From the NCBI GenBank assembly GCA_963848675.1, contig CAWKEY010000023.1, positions 1 through 64,000 of the forward strand: DNA of 64,000 nt, given 5' to 3'. Made by a program: the position numbers and the translations under genes. Of the stretch, positions 35,683 to 45,237 are shown one piece after another. Each line of letters starts with the position of its first letter. Within the stretch, counting starts at the first letter, position 1. Source of the DNA: CAWKEY01 sp963848675 (lineage in GTDB: Bacteria > Pseudomonadota > Gammaproteobacteria > Methylococcales > Methylomonadaceae). The notes beneath the pieces are model-generated. The model saw only the letters and a list, made by a program, of their open reading frames with translations, did not search any database and was not told the DNA's origin.

Positions 35683-38592
35683 ATGGAAAAAACATACGCC
35701 CCCCATTTAATTGAACAACGCTGGTATCAAACCTGGGAAGCAAAAGGCTATTTTGCCCCCAAACAGGATGGTGAATCCTACTGCATCATGATTCCGCCGC
35801 CCAATGTTACCGGCAGCCTGCATATGGGCCATGCCTTTCAGGACACCATCATGGATGCCTTGATTCGTTATCACCGCATGAAAGGCTGCAGCACGCTGTG
35901 GCAAGCAGGCACCGACCATGCCGGCATTGCGACGCAAATGGTCGTGGAACGCTTGTGTAATGCCGAAGGCAAAACCCGCCACGATTATGGGCGGGACAAA
36001 TTCATCGAAAAAATCTGGGAATGGAAGGAACAGTCCGGCGGCACCATAACCCGTCAATTGCGGCGCATGGGCTCGTCGCTGGACTGGAACCGGGAACGTT
36101 TCACTATGGATGAGGGCATGTCAGAGGCCGTTCAGGAGGTGTTTATCCGACTGTATGAAGAAGGCCTGATTTATCGCGGCAAGCGCCTGGTCAACTGGGA
36201 TCCGGTGCTGCATACCGCCGTATCGGATCTGGAAGTGCTGTCCGAAGAAGAAAACGGCTCCATGTGGCATATGCGTTATCCCTTGAGCAACGGTACCGGC
36301 CATCTGATTGTCGCCACCACGCGCCCGGAAACCCTGCTCGGTGACGCGGCCGTTGCCATCCATCCCAATGACGAGCGTTATAAGCATCTGCTCGGCGAGT
36401 TTGTGGAACTGCCGCTCACCGGCCGCCGTATTCCCATCATTGCCGATGACTATGTCGATCCCGAATTCGGCACCGGCTGTGTCAAGATTACACCGGCGCA
36501 TGACTTCAATGACTACGCGGTCTGGCTGCGCCACCGTGATACCTCCACGATCAGCGATTTGCCTCACGGCGGCCTGATTAATATTTTCACCGTGGATGCG
36601 ACCATTCGCAGCAACAATGATGAGTACACCCTGATACCGGAAAAATATATTGGTCTGGATCGTTTTGAAGCCCGCAAGCAAATCGTTGCCGACCTGGACG
36701 CCCAAGGTTTACTGGAAAAAATCGTCGACCATAAATTGATGGTGCCCAGGGGCGATCGCACCGGTACGGTGATTGAGCCGCTGTTAACCGACCAGTGGTA
36801 TGTCCGCGTTGAACCGCTGGCCAAGCCAGCTATCGAAGCGGTCGAAACCGGCGCCATCAAATTTGTGCCCGATAACTGGAAAAACACCTATTTTGACTGG
36901 ATGCGCAACATCCAGGACTGGTGTATCTCGCGGCAAATCTGGTGGGGACACCGCATCCCGGCCTGGTATGATGCCGAAGGCAATGTTTATGTCGGACGTT
37001 CGGAACAGGAAGTCCGCGAACAACACAAGCTGGCGGACGGCTATGTTCTGACGCAGGATGAAGATGTGCTGGACACCTGGTTTTCATCCGCGCTTTGGCC
37101 TTTCTCCACGCTGGGCTGGCCGGAAAATACCCCGGAACTTGCCAAACATTACCCGACCAGCGTGTTGGTCACCGGCTTTGACATTATCTTCTTCTGGGTG
37201 GCCCGCATGATCATGATGGGACTGAAATTTCAGGGCGAAGTGCCGTTTAAGGAAGTATACATTCACGGTCTGGTGCGTGATGCCGAAGGTCAGAAAATGT
37301 CCAAATCCAAAGGCAACGTCCTCGATCCGATTGATTTGATCGACGGCATTGATCTGGAAGCCCTGGTTGAAAAACGCATCTCCGGCATGATGCAACCGCA
37401 TTTGGCGAAGAAAATCGAGCAGGCCACGCGCAAACAATTCCCGGACGGCATATCATCTTTCGGTACTGATGCCTTGCGTTTCACGTTTGCCTCCTTGGCA
37501 TCAACCGGCCGCGACATTCGCTTTGATTTGGCCCGCACCGAAGGCTACCGCAACTTCTGCAATAAACTCTGGAATGCCGCGCGCTTCGTGTTGATGAATA
37601 CCGAAGGGCAGGACAATGGTTTATCCGGCGTGCCCTGCACCTACAGCCTGGCTGATCGCTGGATTATTTCACGACTACATCAGGTCACGGCAGTAACCCG
37701 CAGCGCTATCGACAACTACCGCTTCGACCTGGCGGCGCAGGCCATTTATGAGTTTACCTGGAATGAATACTGCGACTGGTATCTGGAACTGGCCAAAATA
37801 TCTCTGCAATCTGGTATCGCCAAGGAGGGTGGGTATGCCGCAAACTCGTCGGGAACGGGTGCGGCGATCGCCAAGGAGGGTGTGTATGCCGCAAGCTCGC
37901 AGGGAACGAGCCCGGCGGATGACGCGCTACAACGCGGCACCCGCAAAACTCTGCTGACCGTTCTGGAAACCCTGCTCCGGCTGACCCATCCCTTAATGCC
38001 GTTTATTACAGAGGAAATCTGGCAACGCGTGGCGCCATTAAACGGCATAGAGGGTAAAACCATCATGTTGCAACCGTATCCGGTAGCGGATGAAGCACTG
38101 ATTGACAGTACCGCCATCAGTGAAATCGACTGGCTAATGAGTTTTATTCTGGGCCTGCGCCGTATCCGTGGCGAAATGAATATCTCCCCAGGCAAACCCT
38201 TGCCGGTCTTGCTGCAAAACGGCACGCCTGCTGATCAGGCCCTGGTCGGCAACAGCCTGACCTATTTACAAAAACTCGGCCGCCTGGACAGCATCATCTG
38301 GCTAAGCAAGGAACAGCAGGCACCAGAGTCCGCCATTGCTTTGGTCGGCGAGATGAAAATCCTGATTCCCATGGCTGGTTTGATCGACAAAGAAGCAGAA
38401 CTGGCCCGTCTGGACAAGGAAATCCAGAAAATCATCAAGGAACTGCCGCGCATAGAAGGCAAGCTCAGCAACCCGAGCTTTGTAGATAAAGCACCTGCGG
38501 ATGTCATCGACAAGGAAAAAGCAAAACTGACGGATTTACGCTCGTCGCTGAATAATCTTGAACAGCAGCAGCGAAAAATCCAGGCGTTATAA
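35683..38592 (+). CDS. valS: Valyl-tRNA synthetase
   Basis: ValS charges tRNA-Val. Starting at ATG 35683 (MEKTYAPHLIEQRWYQTWE, the usual family beginning) it has 969 residues, slightly above the E. coli length. The HIGH motif is PPPNVTGSLHMGH, the editing domain follows (TTRPETLLGD), and KMSKS is in GQKMSKSKGNV. A C-terminal coiled coil (LARLDKEIQKIIKELPRIEGKL) is present. An in-frame ATG at 35590 would add 31 residues unlike the family. Residues 712-742 in the anticodon-binding domain are an extra repeat segment (see the repeat entry); the rest is normal and the frame stays open. Confidence 0.96.
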   Translation: MEKTYAPHLIEQRWYQTWEAKGYFAPKQDGESYCIMIPPPNVTGSLHMGHAFQDTIMDALIRYHRMKGCSTLWQAGTDHAGIATQMVVERLCNAEGKTRHDYGRDKFIEKIWEWKEQSGGTITRQLRRMGSSLDWNRERFTMDEGMSEAVQEVFIRLYEEGLIYRGKRLVNWDPVLHTAVSDLEVLSEEENGSMWHMRYPLSNGTGHLIVATTRPETLLGDAAVAIHPNDERYKHLLGEFVELPLTGRRIPIIADDYVDPEFGTGCVKITPAHDFNDYAVWLRHRDTSTISDLPHGGLINIFTVDATIRSNNDEYTLIPEKYIGLDRFEARKQIVADLDAQGLLEKIVDHKLMVPRGDRTGTVIEPLLTDQWYVRVEPLAKPAIEAVETGAIKFVPDNWKNTYFDWMRNIQDWCISRQIWWGHRIPAWYDAEGNVYVGRSEQEVREQHKLADGYVLTQDEDVLDTWFSSALWPFSTLGWPENTPELAKHYPTSVLVTGFDIIFFWVARMIMMGLKFQGEVPFKEVYIHGLVRDAEGQKMSKSKGNVLDPIDLIDGIDLEALVEKRISGMMQPHLAKKIEQATRKQFPDGISSFGTDALRFTFASLASTGRDIRFDLARTEGYRNFCNKLWNAARFVLMNTEGQDNGLSGVPCTYSLADRWIISRLHQVTAVTRSAIDNYRFDLAAQAIYEFTWNEYCDWYLELAKISLQSGIAKEGGYAANSSGTGAAIAKEGVYAASSQGTSPADDALQRGTRKTLLTVLETLLRLTHPLMPFITEEIWQRVAPLNGIEGKTIMLQPYPVADEALIDSTAISEIDWLMSFILGLRRIRGEMNISPGKPLPVLLQNGTPADQALVGNSLTYLQKLGRLDSIIWLSKEQQAPESAIALVGEMKILIPMAGLIDKEAELARLDKEIQKIIKELPRIEGKLSNPSFVDKAPADVIDKEKAKLTDLRSSLNNLEQQQRKIQAL
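37816..37908 (+). repeat. Two-copy 51-base-period repeat inserted in valS
   Basis: Two 42-base units (37816-37857 and 37867-37908) are separated by nine bases, a period of 51 that keeps frame. They encode IAKEGGYAANSSGT and IAKEGVYAASSQGT with a GAA linker. A GCGATCGC octamer lies at 37864-37871. The units differ at few positions and have no counterpart in standard ValS, so a short repeat element seems to have entered the coding sequence. Confidence 0.85.
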
Positions 38593-38733
38593 ACAAACCG
38601 GAAAAGCACAGGGCTTCAGGTGTTTGTATGCATCTTTAGCCTTGGGCTTTCTGCCCTTCACCTGCATTTGTTGGACAAACTAATCAATTCATCTATATTT
38701 GCCTATAGACCTCGACATTAATTTAACCCTCTT

Positions 38734-40446
38734 ATGGCAGCCATTTTAACTGACATCCAATTTAACGCTCTTGCCAACTGCCTGGTTCAGGACGGCCTGT
38801 TGACTGAAAGCGAAGCGCTGCTTCATATTCAGGATGCGCAAAAAAAGAAGATGCCGTTAATCAGCTATCTCGTTACCAACAAGCTGGTCGATAGCAAAAC
38901 TATCGCCTCAAAAGCTTCAATTGAATTTGGCATGCCTTTTTTTGATCTTGATGCCATCGACTTGCGCAGCTTGCCTATCAAAGTTCTCAGCGAAAAACTG
39001 ATACGCAATCATCATGTCCTACCCCTTTTTACGCGCGGTAAAACCCTGTTTATCGGCATCTCGGATCCCACCAATTTTCAGGCCCTGGATGAAATAAAAT
39101 TTCATAGCCGGCTCAATCCGGAAACCATCCTGGTTGAGGAAAACAAACTGGTCAGAGCCATAGAAGCCGCGATGGAGGCTGCCGATACCTCAATGGCGGA
39201 TTTGCTGGATGCTGATCTGGAAAACCTGAGCGTCGCGCCCGGCGCCGATGATGCGGCCAAGGATGACATCAACGCCGATATTGATGACGCCCCGATCGTC
39301 CGCTTCGTCAATAAAATCCTGCTGGATTCGATCAAAAAAGGCGTATCCGATATTCACCTGGAGCCTTATGAAAAAAATTTCCGCATTCGCTTCAGGGCTG
39401 ATGGCATGCTCTATGAGGTCGCCAGTCCACCGTCCAATATCGCTAACCGAATTATTTCCAGAATCAAGGTGATGGCAAAAATGGATATTGCCGAACGCCG
39501 TGTGCCTCAGGATGGCCGCATCAAAATGACCTTGTCCAAAAATCGCGCCATTGATTTTCGGGTCAATACTTGTCCCACATTGTTCGGTGAAAAGGTGGTA
39601 TTGCGTATTCTTGACCCTACCAGTGCGCAAATCGGTATCGAAAAACTGGGCTTTGAACCGGAACAGGAAAAACTTTTCCTGCAGGCCATCAATAAACCCT
39701 ATGGCATGGTTCTGGTGACCGGCCCGACCGGCAGCGGTAAAACCGTGACGCTCTACACGGGTTTAAATCTGCTCAATAGTATCGAGCGCAATATCTCCAC
39801 GGCCGAAGATCCGGTTGAAATTACCGTGAACGGCATCAATCAGGTTAACATGAACATTAAGGCCGGTTTAACATTTGCGACGGCTTTACGCGCCTTCCTG
39901 CGCCAAGACCCTGACATCATCATGGTCGGCGAAATCCGGGATCTGGAAACCGCCGAGATTGCCGTAAAGGCCGCGCAAACAGGCCATCTGGTTTTATCAA
40001 CCCTGCATACCAACGATGCCCCGCAAACCTTGAACCGGCTGATGCAAATGGGTATTGCGCCCTTTAATATCGTCTCAGCCGTGCTGCTCATCATGGCGCA
40101 GCGACTGGCGCGGCGCTTATGCGAGCATTGCAAAACCCCCGCCGTTTTTCCCGATAACCTGCTGCTTTCCGCCGGCTTTAAAGCCGATGAGTTAAAAAAC
40201 CTGAAAATTTACAGCCCCGCTGGCTGCGAGCACTGCACCAATGGCTACAAAGGCCGGGTCGGCATTTATCAGGTCATGACTTTAAGTGAGCGCATGCGAG
40301 GACTAATTCTCGAAGGCGGCAATGCCATGCAGCTCGCCGAGCAAGCCAAATCCGAAGGCATCAATGATTTACGGGAATCAGGCTTAAACAAAGTTCGCCA
40401 GGGCATTACCAGCCTGGAAGAAATCGACCGCGTAACCAAGGAATAA
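38734..40446 (+). CDS. pilB: Type IV pilus assembly ATPase PilB
   Basis: PilB is the hexameric cytoplasmic ATPase that drives pilus extension. The 570-residue chain has an N-terminal MshE/GspE-like domain (about 10-150), then the secretion ATPase core: IHLEPYEKNFRIRFRADG, Walker A GPTGSGKTVTLYTGL (about residues 329-343), Asp box, Walker B-type DPDIIMVGEIRDLETAEIA, and a four-cysteine zinc element (CEHCKTP..CEHC, about 465-495). It heads the pilB-pilC-pilD block with pilC five bases later. Confidence 0.96.
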   Translation: MAAILTDIQFNALANCLVQDGLLTESEALLHIQDAQKKKMPLISYLVTNKLVDSKTIASKASIEFGMPFFDLDAIDLRSLPIKVLSEKLIRNHHVLPLFTRGKTLFIGISDPTNFQALDEIKFHSRLNPETILVEENKLVRAIEAAMEAADTSMADLLDADLENLSVAPGADDAAKDDINADIDDAPIVRFVNKILLDSIKKGVSDIHLEPYEKNFRIRFRADGMLYEVASPPSNIANRIISRIKVMAKMDIAERRVPQDGRIKMTLSKNRAIDFRVNTCPTLFGEKVVLRILDPTSAQIGIEKLGFEPEQEKLFLQAINKPYGMVLVTGPTGSGKTVTLYTGLNLLNSIERNISTAEDPVEITVNGINQVNMNIKAGLTFATALRAFLRQDPDIIMVGEIRDLETAEIAVKAAQTGHLVLSTLHTNDAPQTLNRLMQMGIAPFNIVSAVLLIMAQRLARRLCEHCKTPAVFPDNLLLSAGFKADELKNLKIYSPAGCEHCTNGYKGRVGIYQVMTLSERMRGLILEGGNAMQLAEQAKSEGINDLRESGLNKVRQGITSLEEIDRVTKE

Positions 40447-40450
40447 AACA

Positions 40451-41671
40451 ATGGCTGATCAAATTGAACAACTGGATTTCATCTGGCAAGGCACCGACAA
40501 AAGCGGAAAAAAAACCAAGGGCGAGGTATCCGCCAAAAGCGAGACGATCGCACGTTCGGATTTGCGACGCTTAGGCATACGCGTTATCAGAATCCAGAAA
40601 AAATCCAAGCCGTTCTTTACCGCAAAAACCCAATCCATAACCCCTGCCGATATAGCGATTTTTGCCCGGCAATTGGCGACCATGCTGGAGGCCGGTGTGG
40701 CCTTGGTGCAATCATTCGATATCATTGGCAAAGGCCACGACAATCCGAGCATGCAAAAAATGCTGCTGGACATCAAAGCGGATATTGAAAGCGGCGACAC
40801 CCTGGCCGAAGCCCTTAAAAAAAGGCCCCTATATTTTGACGAATTATTCTGTAACCTGGTGGCAGCTGGCGAGCAGGCGGGGGTATTGGAAACGCTGCTG
40901 GATAAAATTGCCACCTACAAAGAAAAAACCGAATCGATCAAGAAAAAAATTAAAAAGGCACTCACTTATCCCATCGCAGTGCTTGTGGTTGCCTTTATTG
41001 TCACCGCCATTCTGTTGCTGTTTGTAGTCCCTGTTTTTGAAGACCTGTTCCATAGTTTTGGCGCAGATTTGCCCGCCTTCACCAAGATGGTTATTGGTAT
41101 GTCGGAATGGATGCAGGAATGGTGGTGGATACTGTTTGGCAGCATTGGTATTGCTGTTTTTACCTTCACTTATTTCAAGAAACGTTCGCACAAATTTTGT
41201 CATTTCCTGGACAAGACCTTCCTAAAAATTCCGATTATCGGCCTGATCCTGCATAAATCAGCCATCGCTCGTTTCGCCAGAACACTAGCCACGATGTCGG
41301 CTGCCGGGGTGCCGCTTATAGATGCCCTGGAATCGGTCTCCGGCGCTTGTGGTAATATTATTTACGCGGAGGCGGTTTTAAGAATGCGCGAAGATGTCGC
41401 GACAGGTCAACGCTTGCAGTTTTCCATGCAGCAGGTCAATCTGTTTCCACACATGGTCACTCAAATGGTTGCGATTGGTGAAGAATCCGGCTCTCTCGAT
41501 GCCATGCTCTCAAAAGTGGCCGATTTTTATGAAGAAGAAGTCGACAACCTCATCGATAATTTAAGCAGCTTGATGGAACCGATGATTATGGTGGTATTAG
41601 GTACACTGGTCGGCGGATTGGTGATAGCGATGTATCTGCCTATATTCAAATTGGGCGCAGCAGTGGGGTAA
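40451..41671 (+). CDS. pilC: Type IV pilus inner-membrane platform protein PilC
   Basis: PilC is the GspF-family platform on which pilin is assembled, partnering PilB. The 406-residue protein has two repeats of the T2SS-F domain (about 75-200 and 275-400) with the RQLATMLEAGVALVQSFDII and RTLATMSAAGVPLIDALESV signatures, and three membrane helices (about 175-200, 225-245, 375-400). It follows pilB by five bases and precedes a terminator-like hairpin and pilD. Confidence 0.96.
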   Translation: MADQIEQLDFIWQGTDKSGKKTKGEVSAKSETIARSDLRRLGIRVIRIQKKSKPFFTAKTQSITPADIAIFARQLATMLEAGVALVQSFDIIGKGHDNPSMQKMLLDIKADIESGDTLAEALKKRPLYFDELFCNLVAAGEQAGVLETLLDKIATYKEKTESIKKKIKKALTYPIAVLVVAFIVTAILLLFVVPVFEDLFHSFGADLPAFTKMVIGMSEWMQEWWWILFGSIGIAVFTFTYFKKRSHKFCHFLDKTFLKIPIIGLILHKSAIARFARTLATMSAAGVPLIDALESVSGACGNIIYAEAVLRMREDVATGQRLQFSMQQVNLFPHMVTQMVAIGEESGSLDAMLSKVADFYEEEVDNLIDNLSSLMEPMIMVVLGTLVGGLVIAMYLPIFKLGAAVG

Positions 41672-41711
41672 GCATTTATCACTTTAAAAAACCAGAACCC
41701 TTCCTCAACTG

Positions 41712-41735
41712 ACGCCCCTTACCCCGGGGCGTTTC
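41712..41735 (+). terminator. Hairpin between pilC and pilD
   Basis: ACGCCCC (41712-41718) pairs with GGGGCGT (41726-41732) with a seven-base loop and a short T-rich tail TTTCTT. It may attenuate transcription from pilBC into pilD. Confidence 0.6.
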
Positions 41736-41749
41736 TTATTCCATTCCAT

Positions 41750-42628
41750 ATGCAGCAATCATTAACCCTTCTGTTCGATTCACCGTACCTGCTTGCCGGG
41801 CTGGCTGGCATTGTCGGCCTGCTGGTAGGCAGCTTTCTTAATGTCGTCATTTACCGCCTGCCGGTCATGATGCAGCGCAACTGGCGTCAGGAATGCACCG
41901 ATTACCTGCAGCTTGATAATAGCCAACTCCAGGATGATGAGCCTTTCAATCTGCTACTCCCCTTGTCGCGCTGCCCGAATTGCAAAACACCCATCAAGCC
42001 TTACCAAAACATTCCCGTCCTCAGCTATGTTTTTTTAAAAGGCCGCTGCGCGCATTGCCAAAATCCTATTTCCTTGCGCTATCCCATCATTGAAGCCTTT
42101 ACTGCGATTACTTCAGTCATAGTGGCCTGGCATTTTGGCGGCTCAACGCAAACCCTGTTTGCTTTGTTGCTCACCTGGTCACTGATTGCATTAAGCTTTA
42201 TTGATATAGACCATCAGTTGCTGCCCGATTCAATCACCCTGCCGGCACTATGGTTCGGCCTGTTTCTAAGCCTGTTTAATGTGTTTAGCGATGCGCATTC
42301 CAGTATTATCGGTGCCATTGCCGGTTATTTAAGTCTTTGGATGGTTTATCAGCTGTTCAAACTGGCCACCGGAAAAGAGGGCATAGGCTTTGGCGATTTT
42401 AAATTGCTGGCCTTATTCGGCGCCTGGCTGGGCTGGCAATATCTGCCGCTCATCATATTGCTATCATCCCTGGTAGGCGCAATTATCGGCATAGCCATGA
42501 TCATTTTTGTAAAACGTGATCACACCATCCCCATTCCTTTTGGCCCCTATCTGGCTGCCGCAGGATGGATAGCGCTATTGTGGGGGCACGACATCAATCA
42601 GCTTTATTTAGCCGCCGTCGGCCTGTAA
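41750..42628 (+). CDS. pilD: Prepilin peptidase / N-methyltransferase
   Basis: PilD cleaves the leader peptides of type IV prepilins and pseudopilins and N-methylates the new N-terminus. The 292-residue polytopic protein has the cytoplasmic zinc loop with two CxxC pairs (CPNCKTP and CAHCQNP, about residues 77-107), the catalytic aspartates in FIDIDHQLLPD and GFGDFKLL, and about eight hydrophobic segments. It sits in the conserved order pilB-pilC-pilD-coaE-zapD-yacG. Confidence 0.96.
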   Translation: MQQSLTLLFDSPYLLAGLAGIVGLLVGSFLNVVIYRLPVMMQRNWRQECTDYLQLDNSQLQDDEPFNLLLPLSRCPNCKTPIKPYQNIPVLSYVFLKGRCAHCQNPISLRYPIIEAFTAITSVIVAWHFGGSTQTLFALLLTWSLIALSFIDIDHQLLPDSITLPALWFGLFLSLFNVFSDAHSSIIGAIAGYLSLWMVYQLFKLATGKEGIGFGDFKLLALFGAWLGWQYLPLIILLSSLVGAIIGIAMIIFVKRDHTIPIPFGPYLAAAGWIALLWGHDINQLYLAAVGL

Positions 42629-42632
42629 AGAC

Positions 42633-43235
42633 ATGCTCAAGATTGGCCTGACCGGCGGCATCGGCTCCGGAAAATCCAGCGTAGCCCGCTTATTTGCCGG
42701 ATTAGGAAGCCCTGTGCTTGATGCTGACGTCATCGCCCATCAACTGGTTGCCAAGGGCCAACCCGCGCTTGTCCAAATACAGCAAGCCTTCGGGTCAAGC
42801 ATAATTAGGCCCGATGGCTCGCTGGACAGAAGCCATCTCCGGGAGTTGGTTTTTTCCGATCCCGGGCAAAAGCAAAAACTGGAAGCCATCCTTCATCCCC
42901 TGATTTATAAAACCCTGCAAGCAGCACTGGAACAACTCAGCGCGCCTTATTGCATCATTTGTATTCCCTTGTTGTTTGAGACCAATATGACACATTTTGT
43001 TGACCGGATACTGGTTGTGGACTGCCCGGTGGAAACGCAGATTGAACGGGTTAAAAACAGGGATCATCTGAGCACAGCAAGAATTGAATCAATAATCGCC
43101 AGCCAAGCCTCTTGTACCCTAAGAAAATCAAAGGCTGATGATCTCATCGATAACTCCAAAACTGAATCCGGGCTTGCAGAACAAGTTAAAAAACTGCACA
43201 ATTTGTATATTTCACTTAGCGCTAGTCAGGATTAA
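42633..43235 (+). CDS. coaE: Dephospho-CoA kinase
   Basis: CoaE phosphorylates the ribose of dephospho-CoA, the final step of coenzyme A synthesis. The 200-residue protein has the P-loop GGIGSGKSS (about residues 8-16), the LDADVIAH segment, and the VPLLFE-type lid sequence CIPLLFETNMTHFVDRILVVD. It begins four bases after pilD and zapD starts a few bases beyond its stop, so the cluster is probably one transcript. Confidence 0.96.
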   Translation: MLKIGLTGGIGSGKSSVARLFAGLGSPVLDADVIAHQLVAKGQPALVQIQQAFGSSIIRPDGSLDRSHLRELVFSDPGQKQKLEAILHPLIYKTLQAALEQLSAPYCIICIPLLFETNMTHFVDRILVVDCPVETQIERVKNRDHLSTARIESIIASQASCTLRKSKADDLIDNSKTESGLAEQVKKLHNLYISLSASQD

Positions 43236-43242
43236 CTTGTCC

Positions 43243-44013
43243 GTGAACAATACCATCACCTATGAATTTCCACTCAATGAACGAATCCGGGTTTTCATAC
43301 GGCTCGAGCAACTATTTTTACAATTTAATCATTTTCTGGCCGGATCCAGCGTCATAGACAGCCGCGCAGCTATCGGTGTTCTACTCGATATAATGATGAT
43401 TTTCAGCCGCAACAACATCAAAACAGAGATACTGAAAGAACTGGAGCGGCATAGTCAATTACTGCATAAAATCGCCAACAGCCACAATGTTGACAAAGAA
43501 AAACTGGAACAATTGCTGGCGCAGTTAAGCCAAACCAGTAAAAGTCTCTATGCCGCTAACGGTAAAGTCGGTATCAATGTATTGGAGAGTGATTTATTCC
43601 AGAGCATTGCTCAACGAAGCTCCATACCCGGCGGCACCTGCTCCTTCGATTTACCTGAATTCCATTACTGGCTCGAACAAGATGAGGCCGTGCGTTTAAA
43701 AGATCTGGAACACTGGTGTAGCCCGTTTGCTGACATTCGCACGGCCATCAACCTGATTCTTGATTTTATCCGCAACAGCAGCATTCCCAGGGAAGAAGTC
43801 GCAGAGGCCGGGTTTTTCCAAATTTCCTTTGACAGGGGCCAACCGTTCCAGCTGCTTAAAGTCAGTGTGGACAAATCCATCCCCTGCTTTGCTGAAATCA
43901 GTGGCGGCAAGCATCGCAGCACCATCCGCTTTATGATGCCCTCCCCTGATAACAAACGCCCCAGCCAAAGCCCTGATAATATTCCTTTTTCATTGACCTG
44001 CTGCCTGCTCTGA
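43243..44013 (+). CDS. zapD: Cell division protein ZapD (DUF1342)
   Basis: ZapD cross-links FtsZ filaments and stabilises the Z ring. The GTG at 43243 gives 256 residues opening NNTITYEFPLNERIRVFIRLEQLF, the family signature; an in-frame TTG at 43237 with AGGA five bases upstream is an alternative. Reading further upstream would overlap coaE and add 35 residues not typical of the family. The stop overlaps the yacG start by one base. Confidence 0.94.
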   Translation: MNNTITYEFPLNERIRVFIRLEQLFLQFNHFLAGSSVIDSRAAIGVLLDIMMIFSRNNIKTEILKELERHSQLLHKIANSHNVDKEKLEQLLAQLSQTSKSLYAANGKVGINVLESDLFQSIAQRSSIPGGTCSFDLPEFHYWLEQDEAVRLKDLEHWCSPFADIRTAINLILDFIRNSSIPREEVAEAGFFQISFDRGQPFQLLKVSVDKSIPCFAEISGGKHRSTIRFMMPSPDNKRPSQSPDNIPFSLTCCLL

Positions 44014-44219
44014 TGAGCTCGCCCGGCAAACCACTCACAGTAAAATGTCCGACTTGCGGCCGTCCGGTACCCTGGACAGCCGAACAGCCGTTCAAACCTT
44101 TCTGCTGTGAACGCTGCAAACTAATAGACCTTGGCGAATGGGCCATGGAAGAAAGAAGAATAGCCGGTGAACCCTTATCTGAAGATACTGACAACGAGAA
44201 CGAGTCCTACCTGCACTAG
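44013..44219 (+). CDS. yacG: DNA gyrase inhibitor / zinc-binding protein YacG
   Basis: YacG is a tiny zinc-finger protein shown in E. coli to inhibit DNA gyrase by binding GyrB. The 68-residue product has the four zinc ligands as CPTC (residues 10-13) and CCERC (residues 31-35 region), followed by LIDLGEWAMEERRIAGEP, the hallmark helix. It is coupled to zapD by a one-base overlap and is convergent with the mutT-type gene, two bases away. Confidence 0.95.
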   Translation: MSSPGKPLTVKCPTCGRPVPWTAEQPFKPFCCERCKLIDLGEWAMEERRIAGEPLSEDTDNENESYLH

Positions 44220-44220
44220 C

Positions 44221-45156
44221 TCAATCCAAAAAAGCCCTGATCGCGGCGATTCCCTGAGCGCCAGCCTGACGTGCCCTATCCACACAGTGTAACGACATAC
44301 CACCCAAGGCATACACAGGTACATTGCTATGCGTAACAAGCTCTGCAAACTTTTCCCAGCCCAGGCCTACTACGCCGGGGTGCGTTGCCGTTGCCAACAC
44401 CGGCGCCAGCACCACAAAATCCACACCTATTTTTTGCGCATGCTGTAATTCCTGGAGGTTATGGCAAGATGCCGCCAACCAGAGCAGGCCTTCTGGCCGT
44501 TTATCAAGCGCCAACAAATGCCTGGCGGTTAAGTGAATGCCGTCCACAGCCAGCCTGCCGGCTGGTTCAACAGCCGAATTGATTAACAACCAACAGCCCT
44601 GCTGCCGGCACAAAGGATAAGCCTGCTCGATAAATTTTTCCGCCGCATGCGCCGACAGCGTTTTTAATCTGGCCTGAATCAGCTTAATGCCTCTGCTCAA
44701 TATTTTTTCAAGATTGCCCCGCAGCTGCGACTCATCCGCATCATCCAAAATGGCATAATAAGGCGGCAATCTGGCTGCTGTAATAATGGACCGATTGGCT
44801 TCTGGAAAAGCAAAGCGCTCCAACTCATCTGAATTGACCCAGCGAAACGGCTGACCCTGACAGCCTTTAACAAGACCGGAAAACTGTTGCACCATAAACA
44901 CTTGTAACTCAACCGTCCGATCGGGATAGTGATGGCTAATAGTAATAAGCGGCATTGCCGATTCAACCGTCAGATTGAGTTCTTCCTTGAGTTCGCGAAT
45001 CAGGGCTTGTTCAGCCCTCTCACCTTGCTCAATCTTGCCCCCCGGAAACTCCCACAAACCGCCCTGATGCAAAGACGGATCGCGCCGCGCAATCAAAACC
45101 TGCCCGCTTGCGTTTTTGACCACGCCAACGGCGACTTGAAGGGGTTTATTGCCCAT
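44221..45156 (-). CDS. mutT: Nudix hydrolase fused to a ThiE/TenI-like domain (MutT-type)
   Basis: This two-domain protein of 311 residues (ATG at 45156, just before MGNKPLQVAVGVV) has an N-terminal MutT Nudix domain with a perfect box GGKIEQGERAEQALIRELKE..EL, hydrolysing 8-oxo-dGTP, and a C-terminal thiamine-phosphate-synthase-like barrel (about 150-305; VDGIHLTARHLL, VLAPVLATATHPGV). The same fusion is common in gammaproteobacteria at this pilD-yacG locus. The ThiE-like half may be non-catalytic. An ATG at 45195 would add 13 residues. Confidence 0.92.
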   Translation of the reverse strand: MGNKPLQVAVGVVKNASGQVLIARRDPSLHQGGLWEFPGGKIEQGERAEQALIRELKEELNLTVESAMPLITISHHYPDRTVELQVFMVQQFSGLVKGCQGQPFRWVNSDELERFAFPEANRSIITAARLPPYYAILDDADESQLRGNLEKILSRGIKLIQARLKTLSAHAAEKFIEQAYPLCRQQGCWLLINSAVEPAGRLAVDGIHLTARHLLALDKRPEGLLWLAASCHNLQELQHAQKIGVDFVVLAPVLATATHPGVVGLGWEKFAELVTHSNVPVYALGGMSLHCVDRARQAGAQGIAAIRAFLD

Positions 45157-45237
45157 CAATACATCACCTGATATTTTTGCAAATCCCATATCCATTACCT
45201 CACCAACTCCATCAACTTCCCATAGCTCTCAACCACA

